This document shows, one piece after another, positions 9,150 to 17,326 of a stretch of DNA of 64,000 bases (the first letter of the stretch is position 1; the number at the start of each line of letters is the position of its first letter). A model generated the notes under the pieces. That model was not told the origin of the DNA, ran no database searches, and was given only the letters and a program-made list of their open reading frames with translations. The translations under genes were made by a program, and so were the position numbers. The stretch covers positions 3,038,001 through 3,102,000 of the forward strand of contig NZ_JAAMPA010000001.1 in assembly GCF_011758655.1 (NCBI RefSeq), read 5' to 3'. Origin of the DNA: Modestobacter marinus (GTDB lineage Bacteria > Actinomycetota > Actinomycetes > Mycobacteriales > Geodermatophilaceae).

Positions 9150-9779
9150 TCAGGGCTGCGCGGAGGACTGCTCGGTCAGATCGGCACAGTCCCGGAGCGC
9201 GGAGCCGTCGAACTCGGGGACCGGCCGGGCCTGCGCCTCCGCCGCCGTCTCGGCCTCGCCGTTCTCCTCGATGTCCTCGATCAGCCACTCCATCTCGGCG
9301 ATCTCCTTCTCCTGGGCCACGATGATGTCGACGGCCAGCTGGCACACGCGGACGTCGTCGATGTCGGCGCGCTCGGAGCGGGTGATGGCGAGCGAGTGGT
9401 GCGGGATCATCGCGCTCATCCAGTTGCGGTCGTCCACGGTGGCCTGGGTGCGGTCCAGGACGATGCCGCCGACCAGCAGCAGGAGGCTCGCCAGCACGAT
9501 GGCGATGTTGCCCTTCAGGTCCTTGTACATGTTGAGCATCCAGGCCAGCATGACCAGCCCCATCGTGCCGCCCATGGTGAGCGCCATGAGCACCCGGCTC
9601 TCGCTGAACTGGACGTGGCTCCACTCCCACGTGGAGGCGAACATCGTCCAGTACATGACGACCATGGCCGTCAGGATCATGGCGGCGAAGCGCAGGTACA
9701 TCTTCGTCTGGTGCGACATCCCGCCGCCGTTCTCCTCCGTGCCCTTCTCGGTGCCCTGGGCGTCCTTCTCCGTGGCCAT
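9150..9779 (-). CDS. Membrane-anchored DUF305 protein
   Basis: The 209-residue protein has hydrophobic segments near residues 30-50, 64-84 and 92-108, followed by a soluble DUF305 region. That region contains MIPHHS (124-129) and VCQLAVDIIVAQEKEIAEM, typical of the family. DUF305 proteins are frequently found near copper or other metal genes, but function is not established. The ATG at 9779 follows CGGAGACCCGGAC. About 95 bases upstream lies a perfect 8+8 palindrome, a candidate operator. Immediately upstream on the same strand is katG, separated by a terminator. Confidence 0.85.
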   Translation of the reverse strand: MATEKDAQGTEKGTEENGGGMSHQTKMYLRFAAMILTAMVVMYWTMFASTWEWSHVQFSESRVLMALTMGGTMGLVMLAWMLNMYKDLKGNIAIVLASLLLLVGGIVLDRTQATVDDRNWMSAMIPHHSLAITRSERADIDDVRVCQLAVDIIVAQEKEIAEMEWLIEDIEENGEAETAAEAQARPVPEFDGSALRDCADLTEQSSAQP

Positions 9780-9874
9780 GTCCGGGTCTCCGTCCTGTCG
9801 TCGTGGGGAGGCGCCGCGCACCGCCGGTGCCGGCGGCAGGCAGGCCTGAGGCGAGCCGGCCTCCCCGGCCGCAT

Positions 9875-9894
9875 GCCCGTACGGTCGTACGGGC
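9875..9894. promoter_or_regulatory. Perfect palindrome upstream of the DUF305 gene, candidate operator
   Basis: GCCCGTAC (9875-9882) and GTACGGGC (9887-9894) are perfect arms around GGTC. It lies between the katG terminator and the DUF305 start, about 95 bases before that start, where a regulator could bind. The cognate protein is unknown. Confidence 0.5.
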
Positions 9895-9932
9895 AAACGA
9901 CGCGTCGGCGTGCCCCGTCGTGCCCGGACGCG

Positions 9933-9971
9933 CGGACGCCCCGGTCCGCACGAGGCGGGCCGGGGCGTCCG
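9933..9971 (-). terminator. katG terminator hairpin
   Basis: Twelve-base perfect arms CGGACGCCCCGG (9933-9944) and CCGGGGCGTCCG (9960-9971) lie 11 bases beyond the katG stop on the minus strand. Confidence 0.8.
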
Positions 9972-9981
9972 GGTGAGGGCC

Positions 9982-12201
9982 TTACCGCAGGTCGAAGCGG
10001 TCGAGCTCCATGACCTTGACCCAGGCGGTGACGAAGTCCCGCACGAACAGCTCCTGGGCGTCATCGGCCGCGTAGACCTCGACGATGCCGCGCAGGATCG
10101 AGTTCGAGTTGAACACCAGGTCGGCGGCGGTCGCCGTCCGCACGACGGTCCCGTCGGCGTCCAGGCCCTCGTAGACGCCCTCCGCGTCGGTGGAGGTCCG
10201 CCACGAGATGCCCAGGTCCAGCAGGTTGCGGAAGAAGTCCTGGGACAGCACGCCCGGCCGGTCGGTGAACACGCCGTGCGGCACGCCACCGGTGGTGGCG
10301 CCCAGCACGCGGAGCCCGGCGACCAGCACCGTCATCTCCTTGGGCGTGAGCTCCAGCATGTAGGCCCGGTCGACCAGCAGCGTCTCCGGGGCCAGCTTGC
10401 TGCCCGGCTCGATCCAGTTCCGGAAGCCGTCGGCCCGCGGCTCGAGCCAGCGGAAGCCCTCCACGTCGGTCTGCTCCTGCGAGGCGTCGGTGCGACCGGG
10501 GGAGAAGGGCACGGTCACCGTGACGCCGGCGTCGGCGGCGGCCTGCTCCACCGCCGCGGTGCCGCCGAGCACGATGAGGTCGGCGAGGGAGACCTGCTTG
10601 CCCGACTGTGCCTGGAACTCTCCCTGCACCCGATCGAGCACCGGCAGCACGTCCCGGACGCCCTCGTTGGCCGCCCAGCCGATCTGCGGCTCGAGCCGCA
10701 GCCGGCCGCCGTTGGCCCCACCGCGCTTGTCCGTGCCGCGGTAGGACGCGGCCGCGGACCAGGCCGTGTGCACCAGCTGCGCGACGGTGAGGCCGGAGGA
10801 GAGCAGCCGCTGCTTGAGGTCGGCGACCTCGGCCTCGCCCACGAGCTCGTGGTCGACGGCCGGGACCGGGTCCTGCCAGATGAGCACCTCGTCCGGCACG
10901 TCCGGGCCGAGGTAGCGGCTGCGCGGCCCCATGTCGCGGTGCAGCAGCTTGAACCAGGCGCGGGCGTAGGCGTCGGCGAAGTGGTCCGGGTCGTTGTAGA
11001 ACCGCTCGGAGATCTCGCGGAACCCGGGGTCGGCCATCAGGGCCAGGTCGGTCGTGGCCATCATCGGCGCGTTCTTCTTGCCCTCGATGTGCGCGTCGGG
11101 GACGAGTTCCTGCGCCTCGGGGTTCTTCGGCCGCCACTGCTTGGCGCCGGCCGGGCTCTCGGTGAGCTCCCAGTCGTAGCTGAACAGCATCTGGAAGTAG
11201 GTGTTGTCCCACGTCGTCGGCGTCGGGGTCCAGGCGCCCTCGAGGCCGCTGGTGATGGTGTCGGCGCCCTTGCCGGTGCCGTGCTGGTTCCGCCATCCCA
11301 GGCCGTTGCCGTGCACCGGGCAGCCCTCGGGCTCCGGGCCGATCAGCTCCGGGTTGCCGGCGCCGTGGGTCTTGCCGAAGGTGTGGCCGCCGGCGATGAG
11401 GGCGACGGTCTCCTCGTCGTTCATCCCCATCCGGCTGAACGTCACGCGGATGTCGTGCGCGGACGCGAGCGGGTCGGGCTGGCCCTTCGGGCCCTCGGGG
11501 TTGACGTAGATCAGCCCCATGGTCACGTTGGCCAGGGCGCCCTCGGAGAGGTCGAGCGCGGCGTCGTCGGCGTACCGCTCGTCACCGAGCCAGGTGTCCT
11601 CCGGGCCCCAGAAGACCTCCTCGGGCTGCCAGACGTCCTCCCGGCCGAAACCGAACCCGAAGGTCTTCAGGCCCATGTCGTCGTGCGCGACGTTGCCGGC
11701 GAGGACGAGCAGGTCGGCCCAGGAGATCTTGCGGCCGTACTTCTGCTTGATCGGCATCAGCAGGCGGCGGGCCTTGTCCAGGTTGGCGTTGTCCGGCCAG
11801 CTGTTCAGCGGGGCGAAGCGCTGCTCGCCGCTGCCACCGCCGCCGCGGCCGTCAGCGCTGCGGTAGGTGCCGGCGGCGTGCCAGGACATCCGGATGAACA
11901 GCGGGCCGTAGTGGCCCCAGTCCGCGGGCCACCAGTCCTTCGAGGTGCGCATCAGCTCGGCCAGGTCGCGCTTGAGCGCGTCGACGTCGAGCGTGGCGAA
12001 CGCGGCCTTGTAGTCGAAGTCCGCCCCGAGCGGGTCGGAGTCCCGCGAAGGCTTGTTCAGCACCGACAGGTCGACCTGGTTCGGCCACCAGTCCCGGTTG
12101 GTCCGCGGCCGCTGGTCGGTGTGCGCCGTCGGCGAGGGGATCGCCGGGTTCTCGCTCTCGCTGGTGCTCTCGGTGGAGATCTTGTCGGTCTCGTTCGTCA
12201 T
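9982..12201 (-). CDS. katG: Catalase-peroxidase KatG
   Basis: This 739-residue heme enzyme detoxifies hydrogen peroxide. Distal-pocket residues Arg104, Trp107 and His108 are present in [11 protein letters not shown]. Tyr232 ([11 protein letters not shown]) and Met258 complete the Trp-Tyr-Met adduct needed for catalase activity, and the proximal His is 273 in [10 protein letters not shown]. The C-terminal duplicated, heme-free domain is complete. The ATG overlaps the furA stop codon by four bases (ATGA), so translation is coupled and both are co-transcribed, as in mycobacteria. Peroxide sensing by FurA at an operator ahead of furA should control the pair. A strong hairpin follows the gene. Confidence 0.97.
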   Translation of the reverse strand: MTNETDKISTESTSESENPAIPSPTAHTDQRPRTNRDWWPNQVDLSVLNKPSRDSDPLGADFDYKAAFATLDVDALKRDLAELMRTSKDWWPADWGHYGPLFIRMSWHAAGTYRSADGRGGGGSGEQRFAPLNSWPDNANLDKARRLLMPIKQKYGRKISWADLLVLAGNVAHDDMGLKTFGFGFGREDVWQPEEVFWGPEDTWLGDERYADDAALDLSEGALANVTMGLIYVNPEGPKGQPDPLASAHDIRVTFSRMGMNDEETVALIAGGHTFGKTHGAGNPELIGPEPEGCPVHGNGLGWRNQHGTGKGADTITSGLEGAWTPTPTTWDNTYFQMLFSYDWELTESPAGAKQWRPKNPEAQELVPDAHIEGKKNAPMMATTDLALMADPGFREISERFYNDPDHFADAYARAWFKLLHRDMGPRSRYLGPDVPDEVLIWQDPVPAVDHELVGEAEVADLKQRLLSSGLTVAQLVHTAWSAAASYRGTDKRGGANGGRLRLEPQIGWAANEGVRDVLPVLDRVQGEFQAQSGKQVSLADLIVLGGTAAVEQAAADAGVTVTVPFSPGRTDASQEQTDVEGFRWLEPRADGFRNWIEPGSKLAPETLLVDRAYMLELTPKEMTVLVAGLRVLGATTGGVPHGVFTDRPGVLSQDFFRNLLDLGISWRTSTDAEGVYEGLDADGTVVRTATAADLVFNSNSILRGIVEVYAADDAQELFVRDFVTAWVKVMELDRFDLR

Positions 12202-12671
12202 GGTCGACCTTCCTGGGAGGGGGGCGGGGCGGTGGGGAGGGTGTGTGGTGGGGCTGCCGCGCAGTCCGGGCAGCGGCCCCAGAAGACGACCTCGGCCTCG
12301 TCGACGGTGAAGCCGGCGTCCTCGGAGGGGGTCAGGCAGGGGGCCGCGCCGACGGCGCAGTCGACGTCGACGATCACGCCGCAGTCCCGGCAGACCAGGT
12401 GGTGGTGGTTGTCGCCGATGCGCGCCTCGTAGCGGGCGACCGAGCCCTGTGGCTGGATCCGCCGGATGAGACCCGAGTCGGTCAGCACCCGCAGGACGTC
12501 GTAGACCGCCTGGTGGGACACGGCGTCCAGGCGCGTGCGTGCGGCGTCGATGAGGGTGTCGGTGTCCTGGTGCGGGTGGGCGTGCACGGCGTCCAGCACC
12601 GCCAGCCGCGGGCGGGTGACCCGCAGGCCGGCGGCGCGCAGGTCTCGCGCGAGCGAGGCGGCGTCGGGCAT
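12198..12671 (-). CDS. furA: Fur-family peroxide regulator FurA
   Basis: The 157-residue regulator has an N-terminal winged helix with recognition region [12 protein letters not shown] and a metal-binding C-terminal domain with the HHHLVC motif, CRDC and a second CPDC pair. Such proteins (FurA, CatR, PerR) repress katG and themselves until oxidised. It lies directly upstream of katG with a four-base overlap, the classic furA-katG arrangement. The ATG at 12671 has no strong Shine-Dalgarno, so the transcript could be nearly leaderless. An inverted repeat of TCTTGA arms sits 21 bases upstream and is the likely autoregulatory operator. Confidence 0.94.
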   Translation of the reverse strand: MPDAASLARDLRAAGLRVTRPRLAVLDAVHAHPHQDTDTLIDAARTRLDAVSHQAVYDVLRVLTDSGLIRRIQPQGSVARYEARIGDNHHHLVCRDCGVIVDVDCAVGAAPCLTPSEDAGFTVDEAEVVFWGRCPDCAAAPPHTLPTAPPPSQEGRP

Positions 12672-12691
12672 GCGGTGATCCTGGCGCGCTC

Positions 12692-12708
12692 TCTTGAGTG
12701 AGTCAAGA
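12692..12708. promoter_or_regulatory. Candidate FurA operator
   Basis: Arms TCTTGA (12692-12697) and TCAAGA (12703-12708) with a five-base centre form a dyad just upstream of furA, in an AT-richer patch. Position and symmetry fit autoregulation of the furA-katG operon; no binding is shown. Confidence 0.6.
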
Positions 12709-12779
12709 AACGCCGCGCCGGGTGATGGGCGCTGGGTCGACCTGGGTCGACGGGGCAGTCGGGTTGCCGGCGACCGTGC

Positions 12780-13481
12780 TCAGGAACCCCCCGGGGCGGC
12801 CGCCCGGGCAGCGATGCCGTCCAGCACCCGGTGCAGTCCCCAGAGGTACTGCTCGGTGGAGACGTAGCCGGCCATCGTGGGTGCTGCTGCGGCGGTGAGC
12901 GGGAAGGTGTCGTCCGGCGTCCGGGCGAAGCGCTCACGCCGTTCGGCCGTCCGCGCGTCCTCGGTCGGCAGGGGGCCGGGCCGGTGCTGATCAGCGACCT
13001 CCAGGGCGATCGAGCCGAAGATGTAGACGATCAGGAGGTACGAGGCGCGTGCGGCCTCGTCCGGGTCCAGGCCCGCGCCGGCGAGCAGGCGGAGGAGGTG
13101 CTCGTTGAGGGACAGCGCATGGGGGCCGTCCATCGGCCCGCCGATCATCAGCCCGACCGCGGCCGGGTGCTCCGACAGGCGGTTCCGCAGCTCCACGGCG
13201 ACGGCCTCGACCCGGTCTTCCCAGGGCCTCGCGCCATCGGTGAACATGCCGTGGTCGACCTGGCCGAGCAGGCGTTCGACCAGGGCCCGCACGATCGCCG
13301 CCTTGTCCGGGAAGTACGTGTAGACGGCGTTGGGTGCCACTCCCACGCGGGCCGCGACGGCCCGGATCGACATCGCCTCCACGCCACCCCCGTCCAGCAG
13401 GGACAGTGCGGCATCGACGATCTCGTCCTCGGTCAGTGCGCGGCGTCGCCCTCGTCGCTTCCCCTCGGAGGCAACCGACAC
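12780..13481 (-). CDS. TetR-family transcriptional regulator
   Basis: The 233-residue protein has an N-terminal TetR helix-turn-helix (ALTEDEIVDAALSLLDGGG, then VGVAPNAVYTYFPDKAAI). A C-terminal ligand-binding domain of the TetR_C type follows. The start is set at GTG 13481, because GGGAGGA is then seven bases upstream; the GTG two codons earlier would sit directly on that site. The gene diverges from a membrane-protein gene, and a large double palindrome lies in the shared upstream region. It most likely represses itself and the divergent gene. The inducer cannot be predicted. Confidence 0.9.
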   Translation of the reverse strand: MSVASEGKRRGRRRALTEDEIVDAALSLLDGGGVEAMSIRAVAARVGVAPNAVYTYFPDKAAIVRALVERLLGQVDHGMFTDGARPWEDRVEAVAVELRNRLSEHPAAVGLMIGGPMDGPHALSLNEHLLRLLAGAGLDPDEAARASYLLIVYIFGSIALEVADQHRPGPLPTEDARTAERRERFARTPDDTFPLTAAAAPTMAGYVSTEQYLWGLHRVLDGIAARAAAPGGS

Positions 13482-13507
13482 GGGCACTCCTCCCTCTTGA
13501 CTGATTG

Positions 13508-13540
13508 CTGTACACCGTACAACATCTGTACGGCGTACAG
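13508..13540. promoter_or_regulatory. Double palindromic TetR operator in the divergent promoter region
   Basis: Arms of 14 bases, CTGTACACCGTACA (13508-13521) and TGTACGGCGTACAG (13527-13540), are inverted copies with one mismatch around a five-base centre. Each arm is itself a TGTAC-N3-GTACA dyad. A TTGACT box at 13497-13502 overlaps its left flank. Two regulator dimers could bind here. Confidence 0.75.
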
Positions 13541-13563
13541 AAACGGAGCGGAGGTGGTCGGTC

Positions 13564-13659
13564 ATGACGGACCCCACGTCGCACCGGCAGCGACGGTCCA
13601 CCGGGGCGGTGCTGGTCACGGCCCCGGAACTCTCGGCAGCCGGGCGGTGGGGGCGATGA
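13564..13659 (+). CDS. Possible 31-codon leader ORF coupled to the membrane protein
   Basis: An ATG at 13564, preceded by CGGAGG about ten bases upstream, opens a 31-residue frame with basic content (HRQRR near the start). It ends in a TGA at 13657-13659 that overlaps the next ATG at 13656. The exact stop/start overlap and good ribosome-binding site suggest translational coupling. No family is recognisable, and a fortuitous frame is possible in such GC-rich DNA. Confidence 0.4.
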   Translation: MTDPTSHRQRRSTGAVLVTAPELSAAGRWGR

Positions 13660-14234
13660 CCTCCCGCTCCCCGGTGCGCGCCTGGGCGTGGTGGACCCTG
13701 GGCTTCCTGGCCTTCCCGCCCGCCGGTCTGATCGGGCGCGCACTCGCCGGCCCGGTCGACGACCCCGGCGCGGCGCTCCTCGGTGGCGCCGTCACCGGGC
13801 TGGTCATCGGTGTGGGGCAGGTGATCGCCGGCCGCGGCCGTTTGCCGGCGCTCCGGTGGCCCGTCACGACGGCGATCGGCACCGGCTGCGGCCTGCTGCT
13901 CGGTGCCGTCGTCGTCGGTTACGGCACCACCCTGGCCGATCTCGCGGTGATGGGCGCCCTCACCGGCGCGGTCCTCGGCCCCGCGCAGGCGCTGACCCTG
14001 CCGCGCACCGTGCCGCACCGCTGGGCCTGGGCGGTGACGGTGCCGCCGCTGTGGGCACTCGGGTGGACCGTCACCACGCTCGCCGGCGTGGACGTCGACG
14101 CCGCGTACACCGTCTTCGGCGCGACCGGTGCGCTCGCGTTCTCGGCCCTTTCCGGGCTGCTGTTCCTGCGCCTCACCGGACGGACGTCCGCCGTCGGCGC
14201 GTCGGCGGTCTCCCGCCGAGGGGCACGGCGATGA
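13656..14234 (+). CDS. Small integral membrane protein, probable TetR target
   Basis: The 192-residue product is dominated by hydrophobic segments with short loops (about residues 10-30, 38-56, 68-86, 90-112, 120-140 and 148-170). It ends in a basic tail. It starts at ATG 13656, whose G-rich upstream GGTGGGGG is a modest ribosome-binding site and which overlaps the stop of a short upstream frame. I do not recognise a family. Because it is divergent from a TetR regulator with a shared operator, an efflux or membrane-stress role is a reasonable inference only. It converges on the SpoIIE-type phosphatase gene 40 bases later. Confidence 0.7.
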   Translation: MTSRSPVRAWAWWTLGFLAFPPAGLIGRALAGPVDDPGAALLGGAVTGLVIGVGQVIAGRGRLPALRWPVTTAIGTGCGLLLGAVVVGYGTTLADLAVMGALTGAVLGPAQALTLPRTVPHRWAWAVTVPPLWALGWTVTTLAGVDVDAAYTVFGATGALAFSALSGLLFLRLTGRTSAVGASAVSRRGARR

Positions 14235-14273
14235 CCCGAGCCCAGCACGTCGTCTCCGGCGCCGGCGCGGCGG

Positions 14274-16307
14274 TCAGGGTGGGGACGGCTGCAGCCGCAG
14301 GCAGATGAGCACCACGTCGTCGAGCAGCCGATGACCGGCGGTCATCTCCTGCATCACGGTGTCGCGCCAGGCCTGGGGGTCGTCGCCGTCCAGCCGGGAC
14401 GTGACCGACAGCAGCCGCTCGAGACCGGCGTCGAGGTCCTCGTCGCGCCGCTCGAGCAGTCCGTCCGAGTACCAGACCAGCATGGAGCCGGCCGGGATGT
14501 CGACGCTCGCCTCGGGGCGCGGCCGGGACTCGGTGGCGACCGGGCGGGACCGGCCGCCGGCGAGGTAGTCGGCGTGGTGACCGGTGACCAGCAGCGGCGG
14601 CGGGTGCCCGGCGCAGGCGTAGCACAGCCGGCCGGTGGCCGGGTCGAACTCCCCGTAGCCGATGGTGGCCATCGCCGCGCCGGGGATGTCCAGGGACGCC
14701 CGGTCGAGCGCCTCGAGCACCGCGGCCGGTCCCTCGTCCAGCTCGAAGGCCAGGACACGGAGCGCGGTGTGCAGCCGGCCCATCGCGGCGGCGGCCCGCA
14801 GGTCGTGGCCGACGACGTCCCCGACGGCGAAGCCGACCCGCTCGCCCCGCAGGGGGAAGGCGTCGTACCAGTCACCGCCGATGTCGTGGTCCTCGTCGGC
14901 CGGCCGGTAGCACCCGGAGAACCGGGCTCCGGGGAGGTCGTCGGGCACGACCGGCAGGAAGGCCTGCTGCAACTGGTGGGCCGCGTCCCGCTCGTCCTCG
15001 TACAGCCGGGCCCGGTACAGCGCGGAGGCCATGAGCTCGGCGAGTGTGCGGGCCACTGCGGTCATGTCCTCGTCGACCGGCTGGGCGTCGGCGAAGCGGA
15101 ACTCCAGTGCACCGAAGGTCTGACCGGCGGTGCGGGCCGGCACCGCCAGGGCGCTGGGTGACCAGGCGTGGACGGGGGCATGGCGCCGGGCCGCGCCGGC
15201 CAGGGCCGACGGGTCGTCGATCGGCATGTCGTACACCTGCCCGGACGTCGCCCGGACCCGCAGCCGCGCGCCGTCCTGCGTGAGCACCCCGACGGCGCCC
15301 GACTCGGCGAGCAGGCAGATCCCCGAACGGGCCAGCACCTCGGCGATGGCGTCGCTGGTCGGGGCGGTCGCCAGCCCGGCGGTCACGTCCTGCAGTGCCT
15401 CCACCCGGCGCCGCGCCTCGGTCTCCCGCAGGGAGACCGAGCGGGCCCGTTCCCGCTCGGTGATCTCCACGGCCAGCAGCCAGGCGGTGAGCACGGCCAC
15501 GGCGAGGAACAGCTGCAGGACGGCGGCCTCCAACCGGGGCGTGTCGGCGAGCGGGGCCCACGGACCGCGCCCGGCAACGGTCAGCACGTTGGCGACGACC
15601 GCGACGACCACCCCTGCCTCGGTGACGACGGCGACGCCGTACCGGACGGCGAGCCAGACCAGCAAGGGCAGCGTCAGGTAGGCCGTCGCGATGCCGACCG
15701 GCCAGAAGGCGGTGGCCGTCACCCCGGCGGTCAGCAGCAGGAGCGCTGCCCGCCCGGCGGGGCCAGGCGCGCCGGGCCGACCCCGATCGAGCCGCCAGGT
15801 CAGCACGGCGCCGCCCACGGTCAGCACACCGAGCCCGTCCCCCGCCCAGAACGGGAGGAGGACGTCCGACACGGCGGGGCCCTGTGCGAGCCGGATGGTC
15901 AGCGACCCGATCGTGGCACCCACCAGTGGTCCGGCCACCACGCCGCAGAGCAGGAAGGCGCCGAGATCCCGGCGGCGGCTCAGGTCGGGGTGCGGGGCGA
16001 ACCGGCGCAGCAGGCCGGCTCCCACGAGCGGCTCGGCTGTGTTGGCCAGGGCGAACCCCCACGCCGCCACGGGACCGATGCCCTGGCTCCGGTCGATGAC
16101 CACCTCCACGAGCGCCGCCGTGGCCAGCACCCACGGCCATCGCCGCGGTTCGCTGAGGACCAGCGCGGCGAAGGTGACCCCGGCCGGCAGGAACAGCACC
16201 GGTCCCGGCGCAGGCGACGCGAAGAGCGCGAAGGAGACGAGCGACCCGGCGGCGTAGCCGGCCGCGACGGCCAGGACCAGCCGCCAGGGCACCGGCAGGC
16301 GTCTCAT
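14274..16307 (-). CDS. MASE1-GAF-SpoIIE serine phosphatase (PP2C)
   Basis: The 677-residue protein begins with about 300 residues of membrane segments resembling the MASE1 sensory domain. A GAF-like domain follows (about 320-450), then a C-terminal SpoIIE/PP2C phosphatase with GGDWYDAFPL, a VGDVVGHDLRAA metal motif and YSDGLLERRDEDLDAG. Such proteins usually dephosphorylate anti-anti-sigma factors and so activate stress sigma factors. No anti-sigma partner lies nearby. ATG 16307 is preferred because GGAGG lies five bases ahead; an ATG five codons earlier (16322) lacks a site. It converges on the small membrane protein. Confidence 0.9.
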   Translation of the reverse strand: MRRLPVPWRLVLAVAAGYAAGSLVSFALFASPAPGPVLFLPAGVTFAALVLSEPRRWPWVLATAALVEVVIDRSQGIGPVAAWGFALANTAEPLVGAGLLRRFAPHPDLSRRRDLGAFLLCGVVAGPLVGATIGSLTIRLAQGPAVSDVLLPFWAGDGLGVLTVGGAVLTWRLDRGRPGAPGPAGRAALLLLTAGVTATAFWPVGIATAYLTLPLLVWLAVRYGVAVVTEAGVVVAVVANVLTVAGRGPWAPLADTPRLEAAVLQLFLAVAVLTAWLLAVEITERERARSVSLRETEARRRVEALQDVTAGLATAPTSDAIAEVLARSGICLLAESGAVGVLTQDGARLRVRATSGQVYDMPIDDPSALAGAARRHAPVHAWSPSALAVPARTAGQTFGALEFRFADAQPVDEDMTAVARTLAELMASALYRARLYEDERDAAHQLQQAFLPVVPDDLPGARFSGCYRPADEDHDIGGDWYDAFPLRGERVGFAVGDVVGHDLRAAAAMGRLHTALRVLAFELDEGPAAVLEALDRASLDIPGAAMATIGYGEFDPATGRLCYACAGHPPPLLVTGHHADYLAGGRSRPVATESRPRPEASVDIPAGSMLVWYSDGLLERRDEDLDAGLERLLSVTSRLDGDDPQAWRDTVMQEMTAGHRLLDDVVLICLRLQPSPP

Positions 16308-16597
16308 CGGGGCCTCCGCCATGACGAGGACCCCGCCTGATCAACGGGACCCCTCCGCACGACCCTGTCAGATCCCGCCCGGATGGCACAGGGCCGGACG
16401 TCCGTCGATCGCGGCAGCGAGCCCCAGGAGGCGCAGGCTCGCCGCTGGGGATCACGGACTCGACCTGGTCCGGACTCCTGGAGACGCCGTTCGCCTCGTG
16501 CCGTGTCCGGCATGACCGGTCACGGCTCGTGGGCGCGCTGCGGTCGGGCGGGCCCGGAGGCAGCTGCCGCATCCGTCGTCGACGTGGACCCGCAGCG
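16308..16597. other. Non-coding stretch upstream of the phosphatase gene
   Basis: I find no credible gene here. It should hold the phosphatase promoter (minus strand). A perfect ten-base palindrome TGACCGGTCA lies at 16514-16523 and may bind a regulator; nothing else stands out. Confidence 0.5.
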
Positions 16598-16670
16598 GCG
16601 TCGGCGCCCCCTTGCGGGGGGCGCCGACGCCCCGGCCGGTCCCTGGTCGCATCGGCCGGCCGGGGCGTCG
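16598..16670 (-). terminator. Two overlapping, mutually exclusive hairpins
   Basis: The proximal stem pairs CGACGCCCCGGCCGG (16625-16639) with CCGGCCGGGGCGTCG (16656-16670) and starts two bases after the membrane-protein stop. The distal stem pairs GCGTCGGCGCCCCC (16598-16611) with GGGGGCGCCGACGC (16617-16630). They share 16625-16630, so both cannot form fully at once. Confidence 0.75.
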
Positions 16671-16671
16671 C

Positions 16672-17136
16672 CTACGGCCGCGCGGCGCGGGAGCGGAGCA
16701 GCGCGGCCGACACCACGCCGAGGAGGAGGCCGAACACCAGGTGACCGACCAGGCTCTGCAGCGTCATGTCGTCGATCGTGAACAGCGGCATGCCCAGCCG
16801 GGCGGGCATCAGCACGAGGGGGCCGATGACCCAGAGCACGGCGCCGTAGCCGACGCCCAGCAGCGTGCCGGGGAGCAGCCCTCGCACCACGTGCCCCAGG
16901 GCAACGGCCAGAACCGCGCCGAAGAAGGCCGAGATCAGCAGGTGCACCACCCAGCCCACGGTCGTCGAGCTGCTCTCCACCAGCTGGGCGACCATCGGGA
17001 TCATGCCCCAGGCCTGCATCATGAGACCGAACACGACCCCGCCGACCAGCCCGCCGGTCACCCCGACGGCAGCCCGGCGGACGAGCACCTGACCGGTCCA
17101 CGCCGGGGTCGCTGCCACTCCCGTTCCGCTCGTCAT
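16672..17136 (-). CDS. Four-helix membrane protein divergent from a Crp/Fnr regulator
   Basis: The 154-residue product has about four transmembrane helices (roughly residues 22-42, 58-80, 86-112 and 126-148). It contains the conserved-looking MIPMVAQLVESSSTTVGWVVH. The ATG at 17136 has an excellent AAGGAGG ribosome-binding site six bases ahead. Similar proteins occur in other soil actinobacteria without a known role. It shares its upstream region with the Crp/Fnr gene and a CRP-like palindrome, so it is probably its regulatory target. Two overlapping hairpins follow the gene. Confidence 0.75.
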   Translation of the reverse strand: MTSGTGVAATPAWTGQVLVRRAAVGVTGGLVGGVVFGLMMQAWGMIPMVAQLVESSSTTVGWVVHLLISAFFGAVLAVALGHVVRGLLPGTLLGVGYGAVLWVIGPLVLMPARLGMPLFTIDDMTLQSLVGHLVFGLLLGVVSAALLRSRAARP

Positions 17137-17213
17137 CGTCGGCCTCCTTCCGTCGCGGGCCCCTGCGGCCCGCTCCTCCCTCCGGGACGGTAGGGAGCCG
17201 GGGGGTTGCCTTC

Positions 17214-17229
17214 TGTGTCCCAGGACACA
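17214..17229. promoter_or_regulatory. CRP/FNR-like palindrome between divergent genes
   Basis: TGTGTCC (17214-17220) and GGACACA (17223-17229) form a perfect dyad of 16 bases, with TGTG and CACA spaced as in CRP sites. It is 78 bases from the membrane-protein start and 98 from the regulator start. Confidence 0.65.
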
Positions 17230-17326
17230 CAGCGGGGTGCTCTCTCCTGCCAGAGTGGGTGGTGCAGGGGGTCGAGGACGTCGGCCGGACGTCCGTCGAG
17301 CTCGCCCGGCCCGCGGAGGGAGCGCC

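Noticed and set aside
10061-11296. Minus-strand frame inside katG
   Set aside because: Same-strand shadow frame of katG, with no start context and biased composition.
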